DNA from: Ehrlichia ruminantium str. Welgevonden
Lineage (GTDB): Bacteria > Pseudomonadota > Alphaproteobacteria > Rickettsiales > Anaplasmataceae
Assembly (NCBI RefSeq): GCF_000026005.1
Contig: NC_005295.2
Location: forward strand, 1,356,655 to 1,420,654
Reading direction: 5' to 3'
DNA length: 64,000 nt
How positions within the stretch are numbered: the first letter of the stretch is position 1; each line of letters opens with the position of its first letter. The position numbers and the translations under genes were made by a program. The notes beneath the pieces were generated by a model, which was not told the DNA's origin, searched no databases, and was given only the letters and a program-made list of their open reading frames with translations. Positions 1 to 12,100 of this stretch are shown in pieces.

Positions 1-383
1 GGTTAATTATCTACAAATTAATGCTTTTTTTACCCATTAGTATTACTTGTTAAAAGCTCCACACTCAATAATAACAGTTAATTAATTATTTTAATATATT
101 GAACAATATTATAACTTTCAAAATTAAATATTAATATACCTTTCTTTTAAATAAGAAATATCACTAATGCGTTTTTATACAACATTACTGTTTATTGAGA
201 AAAACAACTATTAAGATCATAAATATTATTTGATCATATGAATACCTAAACAACATTCACACTATACTTTCTAACTCAATATCAATATAACCTGAAGATA
301 AAAAACATTAAACAGTATAAATGCTTTTTGTTAATTATTTTTTATAGGAAATCAAGAATAGGAATTTTTATCTTTCTGAAAAT
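1..383. other. gene-free stretch
   Basis: AT-rich DNA downstream of apaG. No open frame with recognisable protein content, no tRNA-like fold and no strong terminator hairpin was seen. Confidence 0.6.
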
Positions 384-788
384 TTAATGTGGTTTTGTAT
401 TAACATATGGACTATCAAGAGAAAACATAGGTATATTTACATAGAAAACCTGTGCAGCATCTTCATCCATAAACTGATATTCTCCATGCATCATACCAGA
501 TGGAGTACTTAAGTATGCACCACTAGTATACTCAAAAAACTCACCAGGTTTTAAAACTGGCTGTTTTCCTATAACACCAAGTCCTGTTACTTCATTAATA
601 ATGCCAGTAGAATCAATAATTTTCCAACTTCTCCTTAATAACTGAACAGTAGATGTACTCTTATTTTTTACTCTAATATTATACAACCATATATAACAGT
701 TCTCATGAGGAGAAGACTGCTCTTCTAAGTAACTTGGAACAACCTTCACTTCAATCAGCTTTGTCATACTGTAATATTGCAATGTCAT
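384..788 (-). CDS. apaG: ApaG family protein
   Basis: ApaG is a small fibronectin-type-III-like beta-sandwich protein; the family is linked to Co2+/Mg2+ resistance in enterobacteria, but its biochemical role is unclear. The 134-residue length is normal. The family signature is clear in the second half: LLRRSWKIID, GVIGKQPVLKPGEFFEYTSG and TPSGMMHGEYQF, ending in the usual IPMFSL strand. The start at 788 has AAGGG about 6 bases upstream; an internal Met at residue 8 is possible but less well placed. It is a single gene with no close partner; purK lies divergently more than 1 kb away. Identification is firm, function in this organism is not. Confidence 0.93.
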   Translation of the reverse strand: MTLQYYSMTKLIEVKVVPSYLEEQSSPHENCYIWLYNIRVKNKSTSTVQLLRRSWKIIDSTGIINEVTGLGVIGKQPVLKPGEFFEYTSGAYLSTPSGMMHGEYQFMDEDAAQVFYVNIPMFSLDSPYVNTKPH

Positions 789-2085
789 AAATAACCCTTA
801 GTTACGTGGCAATGATACACTAATTTTATTCATACATCAATATACAATAATACTCCAATTCCATAAGCCAATAATTAATAGTAAAATCACTTACATAATT
901 AGCCAGCACATTTCCAAATAAACAATAATAGAAATGCTAAAGTAATAGTACTATACAATATAGTTCTATTACTACGCTAAAGTTATTGTCTACCTTAAAA
1001 TTTTATAAAACCATTATTTATAATACTTACTTAAACATCAGAATTTCAAATAATCAGCAATAAAAAAAATTTTAATAACTTGCATTTACTAATTTTACCA
1101 ACATCTTTATATTGACTAATACATAAATTAACTAACTTTTTGGTAAGTACTATTATTAGTTTTTATAACATAAACGCATAATAGCTTGCTATGTTATACA
1201 GTTTTTATACACCCCATATTCAAGTAATATAATTAATATCCACAAACTCATTAAACAGATCTCATGCATTAATAATCAATTACAATGTACACTCATATAA
1301 CTTTTTATTTAAACTATCATCATGCTTAATTAAAATAACAAATGACATGCATTTTACAACTTATTAGTATTTTAGTCTTCATACTTACAAAGCTATACTT
1401 AATGGCATGTAAATTCTATCAGAAAAAGAATAGATCATTTATGTACTTGATGAACAAATACTATCATAAATCAGAATATAGGCTCACCACACTTTCAGTT
1501 TAATCTCATAGCAAATTAGAGCAACTTTATAACAATATCCAATTCAATAAAAATATAGATCTCATTTACGACCAATATACTCTTTAACTTACTAAGTAGA
1601 TCACATAATCGAATATTTGAAAATATTAATAAGACTGACTATAATAAATAAAATTACCAATACTTACTAATGTCATACAATTAGGTATAAATTCATCTCT
1701 CATATTCACATTAATTGATTTACTTTTTACAGCAAGGTAATCTTACCAAATATAATAGAATCTATACTAACATAAGTTGTACTTTTTCTGTATATGCAGC
1801 ATTAGGTAATATTACATCTGTAACTTGTACTCCATTATATCCTTATATATACAAAAGAAGAGTCAGAACAAGATACATAAAGTTCATCTGCTACAATAAA
1901 GATATAAAATTTCTCTTTCTCTAGACTTTACATCATTAATAACTACTATTTAATACAATATTTAGACAAATCATAATATTGATTAATACATCTAATAAAT
2001 GGAGAGTTACTTTATCATTATTTAATTGACTTATCTTTTACAGCAAGATTATCATTCTTTAAATTGTCATCAACAAATCACTTAT
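789..2085. other. long gene-free stretch upstream of apaG and purK
   Basis: Divergent intergenic region of 1.3 kb. A 69-codon TTG-initiated frame at 1715-1924 has no recognisable protein character. Its first about 33 bases (around 1709-1743) resemble bases about 2021-2054 just upstream of the purK start, which suggests a short decayed duplication. No tRNA or convincing promoter was identified. Confidence 0.5.
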
Positions 2086-3165
2086 ATGATACACGATTTA
2101 CATGTCCCCCCTGGCTCAACTATTGGAATTTTAGGTGGTGGGCAGCTTGGAAAAATGATATCTGTTGCTGCAACAAAATTAGGATATAAGACACATCTAT
2201 TAACAGACAATCTCAATAATCCATCAGTACAAGTTACAAACAATGTGACCATATTAGATAGCCACACTAATACAGAACAATTGCTTGAATTCGCATCAAG
2301 TATAAGTGTAGCAACCCTAGAATTTGAAAATATTCCTAGCAATATCATCAATATTCTACAACAGAAAACATCAATTTACCCAGGAATAGATGCTTTATAT
2401 ATTTCTCAAAATAGAATAAGAGAAAAACAACATATAAGAAATTTAGGTATTGCAACTACAGATTTCGCAATTATTAATAATTATGAAGACTTAATATATA
2501 CAGCATCAGAATTTGGCTATCCTACATTACTGAAAACAGCAGAATTAGGTTATGATGGCAAAGGACAATATATAATAAGACAAAAAGAAGACTTAAGTAA
2601 GCTATCTTCACTAAACTGGGAAATAACATACGTTCTTGAGAAATTTCTCAAAATAGATAAAGAAATCTCTATCATAATATCAAAAAATATACATGGAATA
2701 ACAGAGTTTTTCCCTGCTGCAGAAAATTATCATAATAATGGTATTTTAGTAAGATCTTCTGTACCAGCACAAATTAACCAAGAAATGCATATCAAAGCTC
2801 AAGAATTGACAAAAAAAATTGCAGAATCTTTTAATTTGATAGGATTATTAGCAGTAGAGTTTTTTATTACAGAAACTCAAGAACTTATAGTCAATGAAAT
2901 TGCACCTCGTCCTCATAATTCTGGGCATTGGAGTTTAGATGCTTGCAATGTAAGTCAATTTGAACAACTAGTAAGAGCAATTTGTGGATTACCTCTACAA
3001 CCAGTAAAGTTACTGTTCCCATGTACTATGTATAATATACTTGGAGAAGATATATATAAATATTATAAACATCACACCCAAATTAATGAAAGCGTATACA
3101 TATATGGAAAAAACAAAGCTAGCCAAAACAGGAAAATGGGACACATTAATATCTTACAATACTAA
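2086..3165 (+). CDS. purK: N5-carboxyaminoimidazole ribonucleotide synthase, PurK
   Basis: PurK uses ATP and bicarbonate to carboxylate aminoimidazole ribonucleotide in de novo purine synthesis; PurE then rearranges the product. It is a cytoplasmic ATP-grasp enzyme of usual length (359 aa here). The N-terminal dinucleotide-like fold has GILGGGQLGKM at residues 14-24. The middle shows ATP-grasp features (KTAELGYDGKGQY, then the EKFL and EISIII strands), and the C-terminal part has the diagnostic NEIAPRPHNSGHWS. I chose the ATG at 2086, about ten residues before the glycine motif as in other PurK proteins. A TTG at 2026 would add 20 residues unlike the family. No strong Shine-Dalgarno is seen. 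It stands alone, not in a pur operon. Confidence 0.95.
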   Translation: MIHDLHVPPGSTIGILGGGQLGKMISVAATKLGYKTHLLTDNLNNPSVQVTNNVTILDSHTNTEQLLEFASSISVATLEFENIPSNIINILQQKTSIYPGIDALYISQNRIREKQHIRNLGIATTDFAIINNYEDLIYTASEFGYPTLLKTAELGYDGKGQYIIRQKEDLSKLSSLNWEITYVLEKFLKIDKEISIIISKNIHGITEFFPAAENYHNNGILVRSSVPAQINQEMHIKAQELTKKIAESFNLIGLLAVEFFITETQELIVNEIAPRPHNSGHWSLDACNVSQFEQLVRAICGLPLQPVKLLFPCTMYNILGEDIYKYYKHHTQINESVYIYGKNKASQNRKMGHINILQY

Positions 3166-3680
3166 ATTAGTATGTTATTAGCATATTAGATTAACTGATT
3201 TGTATTGCACACTTAATTCACTAATATTTCCTGAAAAAATTAATAATAATGCATTCCTAATATGCCTTGCTAGAGTAATTTTGGATATATTGTATTATCT
3301 GTGTTAATAAAATATCAAACTCTAAGTATCTATATTAACTCTAACAAAAGAATAATAAATTAATATATAGAAATAATTAGTAGATAGTAGATCAAGAGTA
3401 AACAATTTCATATAAAAATTACAACAATGTTCCTCTATATCATTTATCCTATACAATTAAATACAGATTTAATTTCTTAGCAGATACATCTTTAAAAAAC
3501 AATAGTTCAAATTTATCAATAAGGTTTATTTTGTGTAAATCACTATAAGTTCTCTGAATATTATAACAAAATCAATAATTCACTATCCATTTAATAAAAA
3601 CATATTAATGTTGACGTAATGAAAAGGTACTTAGAGAAAATAAGCTATAATACACTAAATACTTTAGAACAAAAACATTA

Positions 3681-4257
3681 TCAATCTTTCAACATATAAT
3701 ACATATTATTAACCTGATACAATCATATACACAAGGTAGTAATTATAACATACATCAAAACTATATAATAAGCCTACCAAGAAATAAAGTGAGATAAGCT
3801 ATTTACAGAACGTAAGAACTGTAAAATAAATAAGATTAATAATACATCAATATTTAAGAACTAAGGATATAATCAACTTTTCTATTATATGTCATATTAT
3901 TAATCTGATACAATATATATACATAAGTTAGTAATTATAACATACATCAAAACTAGAATAAGCCTATCAAAAGAAATAAAGTGAGATAAGCTATTTACAG
4001 AACATAAGAACTGTAAAATAAATAAGATTAATAATACATCAATATTTAAGGACTAAAAATATAATCAACTTTTCTATATATGTCATATTATTAATCTGAT
4101 ACAATATATATACATAAGTTAGTAATTATAACATACATCAAAACTAGATAAGCCTATCAGAGAAATAAAGTGAGATAAGCTATTTATAGAACGTAAGAAC
4201 TGTAAAATAAATAAGATTAATAATACATCAATATTTAAGAACTAAGAATATAATTAA
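3681..4257. repeat. three tandem copies of a ~190-bp direct repeat
   Basis: Copies at about 3681-3872, 3873-4064 and 4065-4257. Landmarks recur in each, for example GAGATAAGCTATTTA at 3791, 3983 and 4172, giving periods of 192 and 189. Copies differ by scattered substitutions and small indels, the first being the most diverged. The repeat contains no open frame and lies downstream of both flanking genes. This type of intergenic repeat, prone to copy-number change, is a known trait of Ehrlichia ruminantium. Confidence 0.9.
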
Positions 4258-4361
4258 TCTCTTCTACCAACACTGAACTTTATACAAAACTTACAAACAT
4301 TTTTATTGATATAATACACCAGAATAAGCTCATATTAACAGGATAAAGTGAATATAAAAAC
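4238..4361. repeat. left arm of a ~125-bp inverted repeat
   Basis: The reverse complement of this segment matches 8701-8826 at roughly 85-90 percent by eye, including an uninterrupted run across the AATGTTTGTAAGTTTTG region. Its left end overlaps the last copy of the 190-bp tandem repeat. The two arms enclose the 735-aa protein gene and its upstream region. Confidence 0.85.
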
Positions 4362-4451
4362 TCCAAATTAATACAATATGAAAAATAATATAAATAGAAC
4401 ATTTGTATACAAGTAAAATTACATCTAATACATATAAACTTACAATATTTT

Positions 4452-6659
4452 TTAATTATACCAATTTTCACAAGTAATTTTTACCATACCTCCTGCACCT
4501 TTTTCAGTAGAATTAGTACTTATATCAGCACACCCTCCAGCTCCAAAATACTTACTAGCATTTTCCATTAATAATGATCCAGCAATACATTCATCATCAT
4601 TAAGTTCCTCAAACAAAATATCTTGTACAAAATTCTGATATGGGATAAACCTTACTCTTTTATTACGAGGAATATTACTTAAAATTCTATTCTTATTATT
4701 ACTAACTACTCTATAGTAGAGCATATTTCTACTATGAACAGTATCATTGCTAATAATATTTTTGATTTTATCATTAGGTAATTTTCCCCCACCATTTGCC
4801 ACCAATTTCACTTCACATACTTCTACATCACTATTCCTATGTTTTTTTCTCTTACAGAATTCAATCATAGAATCTGACCCTATAGAATTACCATTGTTAA
4901 CATTAAAATGGACTTTGACAAAATACTGATCAGATTTTCCTATCTTAAACATTCCCATTACATATTCGCCAGGTACTCCTTCTTTACTTTTACCCGTTTC
5001 AGCATCAATTTCACCAGACTGTCCTCCACCCAAAATTTCTACTTTTATAAAATCACATTTCTTAGAAACATTATATACATTGGTAAATTTAGGATAATAC
5101 AACCATATATCTACATCTCTATCGCGAGTAATCTTTACCTTATTTTTTAAAAATAAATTATTCTCTGATGTATTATCTTTAGCAGCATATATAACACTTT
5201 TAAAATTATCAATACACATTCCCATAGAATAATAGTCTAACAGTTCCAAATCATTTTGTAATTTTACATCTAAGGAAATTTCCTCTTTACTATCTGCATT
5301 AAAAAACCTCACGACATCAGCATTAAAGTAACCTTGTCCACTATAATATTGTGTTAAAACTTCAGGAGGAAATTCCCATGATTTTTCATTTCTTAGTCTC
5401 AACTTATAATTTTGATATAAATAAAATGAGTTTTCTAAATTATTACATGGATTATCTTCTTCATACATATTTAATTTTACATCAGTATTCACTTCATTAG
5501 AAAAAAAATAATACCCATCTTCATTTATTAATATCCTATCTAGAAAATCTTGCTTTTTGTCCTTCAAATCATACTCATAGTCAGCACATTGAATATATTT
5601 CTTGTTTCTAGTTCTAGCATAACGTACCATCCTACTATATAGTGGTCTCAGCCAAATATACCTATCATATTTTCCTTCATGGGTTTTCAGTATATATCCA
5701 AAAACTGTATTAAATTCATTAATACCATCTATGCATTTTACTTGTACTCTACTATCACGCTGATATTTTATTTTACCATCCATACAACAGTTACTTAAAT
5801 TGAAAATTTTATTATCCTGGAGCTTCCCTTCTAAATAGAATTGATGATTATTAAGATTAATTTTAGGTTTTATTATCAGGTCAATATTATCTCGAATAAT
5901 AGATTCCTTTAATGGGGCAGTACCAAGAAATTGTATCTTCATCTGGTTATATTTATACTTACTTAATACAAGTTGTGTTAACACAGGTATAGGTACACAT
6001 CTAAGAGGCTGTGGTTCTTGGGGATTTTCAATACATATTTTATTTCCATCAACCATATAAGCTTTAAAACCATAAAAATCCCCAGTAAATTCAAGGCGAC
6101 CATTTTTTACAAGAAAATCATTATAGGATAGAAACACCTCATCTTCATACATCTTTCCCTTTTTCAATTCTATGATTCTAATTCCCGGATTAAAAAACGT
6201 CTGACCAGAGAATTCAATTGGAACAAACCTAATAATATCTTTGTCTTGAAAAATACCCGAACAGAATGGTATAGGATAAGATCTCTTAGGCATAGCATGA
6301 CATATTGCACGACTGCTACAAGTTAAATGCCAATCTGATTTTACTTCTGAAAGATTATTACATGAACTCACACGACATATACATAATTGTGGATGAAAAA
6401 AATCATTTTCATCAACATATACAATAAAATTTATTAACCCATCACCTGTTCCCTTACATTCCCCTATTCCAATATCAAACCTATAAGATAGATCTTCTAT
6501 TGTTACTCTGTTATCAAAGAATGACAAATATTGATAATCTAAACTCATTTTTTCATCTATGTTTTTACCATATGCAAGCACACAGATGTTTATACTACCG
6601 ACATAAAATAACAATAAATAGACTAAATTTTTTATAATATTAAAACTATATCCATACAT
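4452..6659 (-). CDS. secreted glycine-rich-domain protein, family member 3 (735 aa)
   Basis: Shortest of three related large secreted proteins in this minus-strand cluster. Residues 1-30 form a signal peptide (hydrophobic VYLLLFYVG, then ICVLAYG). The N-terminal half shares landmarks with the 1304- and 1710-aa proteins: a PIPFC block followed by VPIEFSGQTFFNPGIRI, a CVPIPVLTQ block, then a Y-I-W-L-R stretch with IQCADYEYDL. A MGMCIDNF motif comes before the glycine-rich domain at about residues 540-735 (VEILGGGQSGE, then GAGGCADI and GAGGMVKITCENW). The protein ends right after that domain, so it has no C-terminal repeat module. The glycine-rich part resembles domains found in phage tail and surface proteins (Pfam Gly_rich_2-like, from memory). 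Function unknown; a surface protein linked to the adjoining type IV secretion genes is inference. Confidence 0.8.
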   Translation of the reverse strand: MYGYSFNIIKNLVYLLLFYVGSINICVLAYGKNIDEKMSLDYQYLSFFDNRVTIEDLSYRFDIGIGECKGTGDGLINFIVYVDENDFFHPQLCICRVSSCNNLSEVKSDWHLTCSSRAICHAMPKRSYPIPFCSGIFQDKDIIRFVPIEFSGQTFFNPGIRIIELKKGKMYEDEVFLSYNDFLVKNGRLEFTGDFYGFKAYMVDGNKICIENPQEPQPLRCVPIPVLTQLVLSKYKYNQMKIQFLGTAPLKESIIRDNIDLIIKPKINLNNHQFYLEGKLQDNKIFNLSNCCMDGKIKYQRDSRVQVKCIDGINEFNTVFGYILKTHEGKYDRYIWLRPLYSRMVRYARTRNKKYIQCADYEYDLKDKKQDFLDRILINEDGYYFFSNEVNTDVKLNMYEEDNPCNNLENSFYLYQNYKLRLRNEKSWEFPPEVLTQYYSGQGYFNADVVRFFNADSKEEISLDVKLQNDLELLDYYSMGMCIDNFKSVIYAAKDNTSENNLFLKNKVKITRDRDVDIWLYYPKFTNVYNVSKKCDFIKVEILGGGQSGEIDAETGKSKEGVPGEYVMGMFKIGKSDQYFVKVHFNVNNGNSIGSDSMIEFCKRKKHRNSDVEVCEVKLVANGGGKLPNDKIKNIISNDTVHSRNMLYYRVVSNNKNRILSNIPRNKRVRFIPYQNFVQDILFEELNDDECIAGSLLMENASKYFGAGGCADISTNSTEKGAGGMVKITCENWYN

Positions 6660-7242
6660 AAAACATATCTATAATAAAAAGAACAAGATGTCTTTATATA
6701 CAATTTTTAATATATTAACTATATTTTGCAATAAATATTATAAATAAATTAACTATTATTATTTAAAAACTATATAAAATATTGCTTACATCATCACGAA
6801 TTTACATATTGGGAACATCGATAACACACAAGTTAGAAAACCAATTATACAAATCATTATAAAGATAACCTGATAAACCATATTTTAAATATATGTGTTT
6901 CTATCACCTATCATGTTAACAATAACATCAATAATCACTAAAACTAGAAAATATATACAATATAAAATAATAAAGTATTTGTTATTCACTTCAGATAATA
7001 ATCAATAAATATCATAATTATTAGCAAATGGTATACTCAATCATCATAGACTCAACTTACCACAACAATCTTTAACATATAGATTCACTAACATATACAA
7101 TTAAGCACTAAATATAAGTCTAATGTTACTTATTAATCGCAATTTGTACTCATAACTTTTATTCTCAATATAAATTCAACTGATTAATCAACTAACTAAA
7201 TTAATTTTCTTTACTACTTAATCAGTTATATTTAACAATACG

Positions 7243-7533
7243 TACTATTTTCCTATACTAACGATAACATTCCAGTCACTAAATAAAGATATTGAAAATT
7301 GATTTCATGATTTACAACAATACCTAAAATACATACAATTATTATGTATCACATATAAAATATGCTTTCAATTAGATTTAATAACAGGTACTATTTTCTT
7401 ATACTAACGATAATATCCAGTTACTAAATAAAAATACTGAAAATTGATGCTATAATTTATAACAACATTCAAAAATACATACAATTATTATGTATCATAC
7501 ATAAAATATGTTTTCAATTATAGTTAATTGGAA
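7243..7533. repeat. two tandem copies of a ~146-bp direct repeat
   Basis: TACTATTTTC followed by TATACTAACGATA begins each copy, at 7243 and 7389. Both copies continue with TGAAAATTGAT and ATACATACAATTATTATGTA. The copies differ by scattered substitutions and short indels. The repeat is non-coding. Confidence 0.85.
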
Positions 7534-8700
7534 TTACATTAACAAAAATCTATAAAGCTATATTGTCCCAGTCTAGAGTATACATTTCAAATATATCTAT
7601 TATTAACAACAATTATACTGTATTACCTGTACACAACTATGGACATCCACTAAGTAATATTAGAAAATTGTGCGATTTTCCAATACTTAAATTTCATTAA
7701 TACTTAGATAAAACCTACTTATAAAGAGTAATGAAGTGTTACTACACTCTACCTTTATATTATTACAATATTTACATAACAAATCACTTAACTATACTAT
7801 TCTTTCAAATATTCATATCCATGAATATAAACATAGAAATAATTAATCCATTTATATAACAATTACCTTTACAATATAGTATACCTTTATAAGGTAACTT
7901 ACAAATAGTCATATTATCGATATAAACCTTTGCATATCAATAAGTAATAAATTATTACAAAATAATCCCCTGATCTTTAAGAGTTAGAATTTCAATCATG
8001 TATAATTAAGTATCTATTAACTATAAAGTGTAAGTGATGGAATATCTAGAACATTTTACTTAAATAAAATTAAAAAATAAGATAACTTACAGAGAAAAAA
8101 CCTGATAAACACATATACCACTTAATAGCTATATATCCTACTTACCTGTATAATCACATTTATATATATCTACATATCAACTTGACTTAAAACATCTTCT
8201 CAGATAAAAAATAAGCTACAAGAAATACTTTATATCACAACATACACCATAATAATATAATCTCATTCATAGCTATATATTCCATTTAAATATATGTAAA
8301 AATATTATATTTACACTATCTATCATACACATATATTAAATTAAGTAACAATTATAACTTTGTTTTATTAGTGATTATAAATATAGAAATAACAATATAA
8401 CGTCAAAAATATTATTATTATAGGTTTAGATGATCCTTACATATATTAATACATAACCAGACCTTATTACTAATAATACAGAAATATCAATTAATATTTA
8501 TAATACACTCTCAAAAATAAATAACATGCTATTATGTTTCTCACTTATTTAGCTATTCTAGTTACTTGGTAAATCAAGAATTAAACTTTTTTTTACTTCA
8601 ATAGCCATCTGATAATTTATAAGTTGCATATTTAAGTTATATTTTTACAAAAAATAACTAGTGATCAAATATCACATTCAAGCCATAAATAAACTTTGAA

Positions 8701-8826
8701 GTTTTTATATTCACTTTATACTGTTGATATAAGCTTATTCTGGTGTCTTATATCAATAAGAATGTTTGTAAGTTTTGTATAAAGTTTAGTGTTGATAGGA
8801 AAGATTGATTATATTTTTAGTCCTTG
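8701..8826. repeat. right arm of a ~125-bp inverted repeat
   Basis: Inverted partner of 4238-4361. It lies about 310 bases downstream of the stop of the 1304-aa protein gene, while the left arm lies just downstream of the 735-aa gene. Confidence 0.85.
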
Positions 8827-9135
8827 ATCTGATTTTTTATTAATTTCACATACTGATATGCATCAATCTACATACACCATTGTTGAAACTCTTATTATTA
8901 TCAACATTATTATGTGCATTATTACACATAAACTACCCCAATACTGATCTATATTTACCACTACATTATCATATTAATCCAACTAAAAACAACTTAATAT
9001 AACACAAGCTTTTTTATGTTATACCTATTGTAAAATATGCAAATAAACCCACTGACAGAGAGATATTGTTTATATTATGCACTATATAAAATATTAGGTA
9101 TAAAAAATTTTTTTATTTATATATCATTACCAATA

Positions 9136-12100
9136 TCACCTAGCAGGCAATCTTTGTTCTTCTGTTTTCTTCAACTCTTTATTCACCACTAAATGCTTTC
9201 TATAATTTTCATCTTTATCTTTTAATTCTTTTCTCTTCTCTGGTGACATATTATAAAACCCTAATATTTCCCATATATCTTCTTGAGCTGATGACCAACA
9301 TACACTCTGCTGACCAGATCCTTGCTTGGGTTTTGTCAAATCATGATAACAACAATAATACTTATAATAACTATGTCTAAACTCCTGTTTTGGATCTTGT
9401 TTTTCACCATAACATGATAAACCAACATTTTCATCATCTAAACACATTTCTTTTTTATTTCTAGTATTATTATCACCATTTTTATTTGAATAACAACATT
9501 TACCATCTTCTACCCCACACAAAACTTTAATATTTGTATTGTATGATGATCTATTTTGCTTCGTATCATTAAAATCACACTCATTATTTAACCAACTCAT
9601 GATACCATTTTTCCCATCATCTTGATTAGTAAGTAAACTTGACATATTTTTTCCTTCGTCATTTTTATTACCAAAAACAGATAACAATTTATAGCTATTA
9701 TATTTATCAACAATATTATTAGATTTAGCACACATAGAAACAGATTTTAAGCACCCTTTATTTTTAATACTATCTGTAATATTAAAACAAAAAGTTTTTC
9801 TTTCCTCATTATAAATATAATTTAATTTCTGTTCTTTAGGAAGTAATGATTTTTTTAAAATTGACCATTCATCTAACAATATTTCAGCCCCTTTATCAAA
9901 GGTTTGTTTATTCTGTTCCGGAAGACTAACATAATCAAACATTTCTACCACATTCCTACCTAATGTTGTCCAACAAAGATCATCTGTTTTTTCTAAAGAC
10001 TGGTTAGTACCGTAACAACACCTAATATGCAACTTATTTTGTTCATCAATATAACAAGATAATAAAGGCTTCTCTACTCTCTTCCAACACTTTTTACTAA
10101 TTACCCTATATACCTCATTACCTGAACGCTCTTTAAATATATAATCTCGATGTTCATCTAATGTGTTATACCTAGTCAACCTATTAAGGTTAGTATAACA
10201 ACATTGTTCATTTTTACAAAATATATGTAATCTACCTGATGCTGTATTATTACTCCACAGCATTTGTTGGTATTCGCTCTTATAATCTGCCACATTATTA
10301 CATTGCTTCTGATCACCAAACATGACAATAGGTTGATTATATTGATTATTATGCAGAACATAAAGACAAATTCCTTTTATACATTCCCGTTGATTTACAC
10401 CTCCATTAACTCTACAAAGCAAATTTGTATCATGGTAAGTATATTGCCGTTTAGAAGCAATTGATGACCTACTTAATAATGCATTAGTTCCATCATCAAA
10501 AGCTTTTCTAACATCCTGTGGCAAACTACTATAATCAAACATTTTAACTACATCACTACCTGACGTTTTCCAGCATACATTATCTGTGGACCCTTTACTA
10601 TTTGTACCATAACAACATTTATATAGTTTATAACCACCATTATGTCTATCCATATAACAAGATAACAAAGGCCACTCTCCTTTTTTCCTACACTGTGAAC
10701 CGATCGCTTTTCCTGTTGAATCAATTAAGTATGCACTACCATAATGTGTTTCCGATTTGTTAAATTTAGTATAACAAAATTGTTCAGTTATATTTTGTAC
10801 ACCTACATAATATATATTTATATCATTCTTCGCAGAATCAAGATCGGATAGTAACCCTGTGCTTTTTCTTATATCACCACTTTCTACTGTAAAACCTTTA
10901 CAGGCAGCTTTATCACCAAACATAGTAATAGCTTCATGATATCCAATAGTTGTATAATTATCATCTGAAGCATAAATACAAATTCCTTTTATACATTCTT
11001 GCTGATTTATACCACCTTGAGTCCTACACAATTGTCCATTATAATAAGCATATTTATTACTGTCACTACTATCAGTAGTCTTCCACTGCTCACACGTTAC
11101 CTTTACCATACCATCTGCACCTTGTTGAATAGATTTTCCTACACGTGCACATCCTCCAGAACCAGGATACTTATTATCATTCTTCTCCCATGAATTAACA
11201 GGACCATGACAGTCTTGATAAGATAAACCCACAGTACCATTAAAAAAATCATACGAACTTCCCCACGGAATAAATTTATCATATTGTCTAAAATTATACA
11301 TTTCTTTAGGAAAACTCATACCAGTAGCAGACCTATAATGTACGACAATATCATCTTTAATCAAAGAATGTTTTTCTTCACATTCACCAGTAGTACACCC
11401 ACGAGCTACAAGAACTACTTCACATTTATCAAAATTACTGTTATCACATACTGCCACTACAGTATCCTCTCCATACTGTCCTGGAAATTTTCCACCTTCA
11501 CCAATATGTATCATTAACTTTTTATCTTTAACTTTAGTAGAATCCAATACTGCCAAAGTATAATGACCAGGAGTTCCATTATATGCTTTACCATCTTCTA
11601 CATCACCAGCTTGACCTCCTCCCCAAGCTTCAATTTTCAGAAAATTACATTGATTATATTTACCTATTTCATACATATACTGCTTCTCTATTTCACCATC
11701 GGCATGCCTTTGTATATGATAATCATACTTAGGAAACTTCTCCACGCACATTCCCTGAAAATACAAATTTTCTTCTATTAAACCATCCAATTCTCCTTTA
11801 TTAGTTAAGAAAACATCTGTTTTGTTCAACTCATATACATTTCTACTGATACCAAAGGTTTGAAAATCATCACTTGTATATTTATACAAGCAATGCTTAA
11901 CTTTCTTACCATTATCAGACAAATACTCTATGTTACCAAATATACACTCTTTATCATCTTTAATTTCTTTGGAATAATTAGATGTATAAAAATACAATTC
12001 ACTATCACGACATGAATTCTGCTTTACATGTCCACTATATTTATTTCCTTGCTGATTACGAATCACATAATAATCACCATGTAACTCAACAGATTTAAGG

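Larger units (their letters stand above)
3166..4451. other. gene-free stretch with tandem repeats
   Basis: Convergent region between purK (+) and the 735-aa secreted protein gene (-). It holds three copies of a roughly 190-bp direct repeat and one arm of a long inverted repeat, annotated separately. A 63-codon minus frame at 4280-4471 overlaps the end of the neighbouring gene and the inverted repeat, and is not considered a gene. Confidence 0.7.
6660..9135. other. 2.5-kb gene-free stretch
   Basis: Lies between two co-oriented members of the secreted-protein family. It holds a two-copy 146-bp direct repeat (7243-7533) and the right arm of the long inverted repeat (8701-8826). No open frame with protein character, tRNA or clear promoter was recognised. 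Confidence 0.6.

Noticed and set aside
1715-1924. 69-codon plus frame upstream of purK
   Set aside because: TTG start, no ribosome-binding site, aromatic and lysine-rich sequence typical of AT-rich non-coding DNA. Its first residues only mirror the spurious extension of purK.
2026-2085. TTG-initiated N-terminal extension of purK
   Set aside because: Adds 20 residues not expected before the glycine-rich motif; the ATG at 2086 gives the family-typical N terminus.
3681-4257. Possible CRISPR array
   Set aside because: The repeats are contiguous 190-bp units without spacers and there are no cas genes.
4280-4471. 63-codon minus frame
   Set aside because: Overlaps the end of the secreted-protein gene and the inverted repeat; no protein character.
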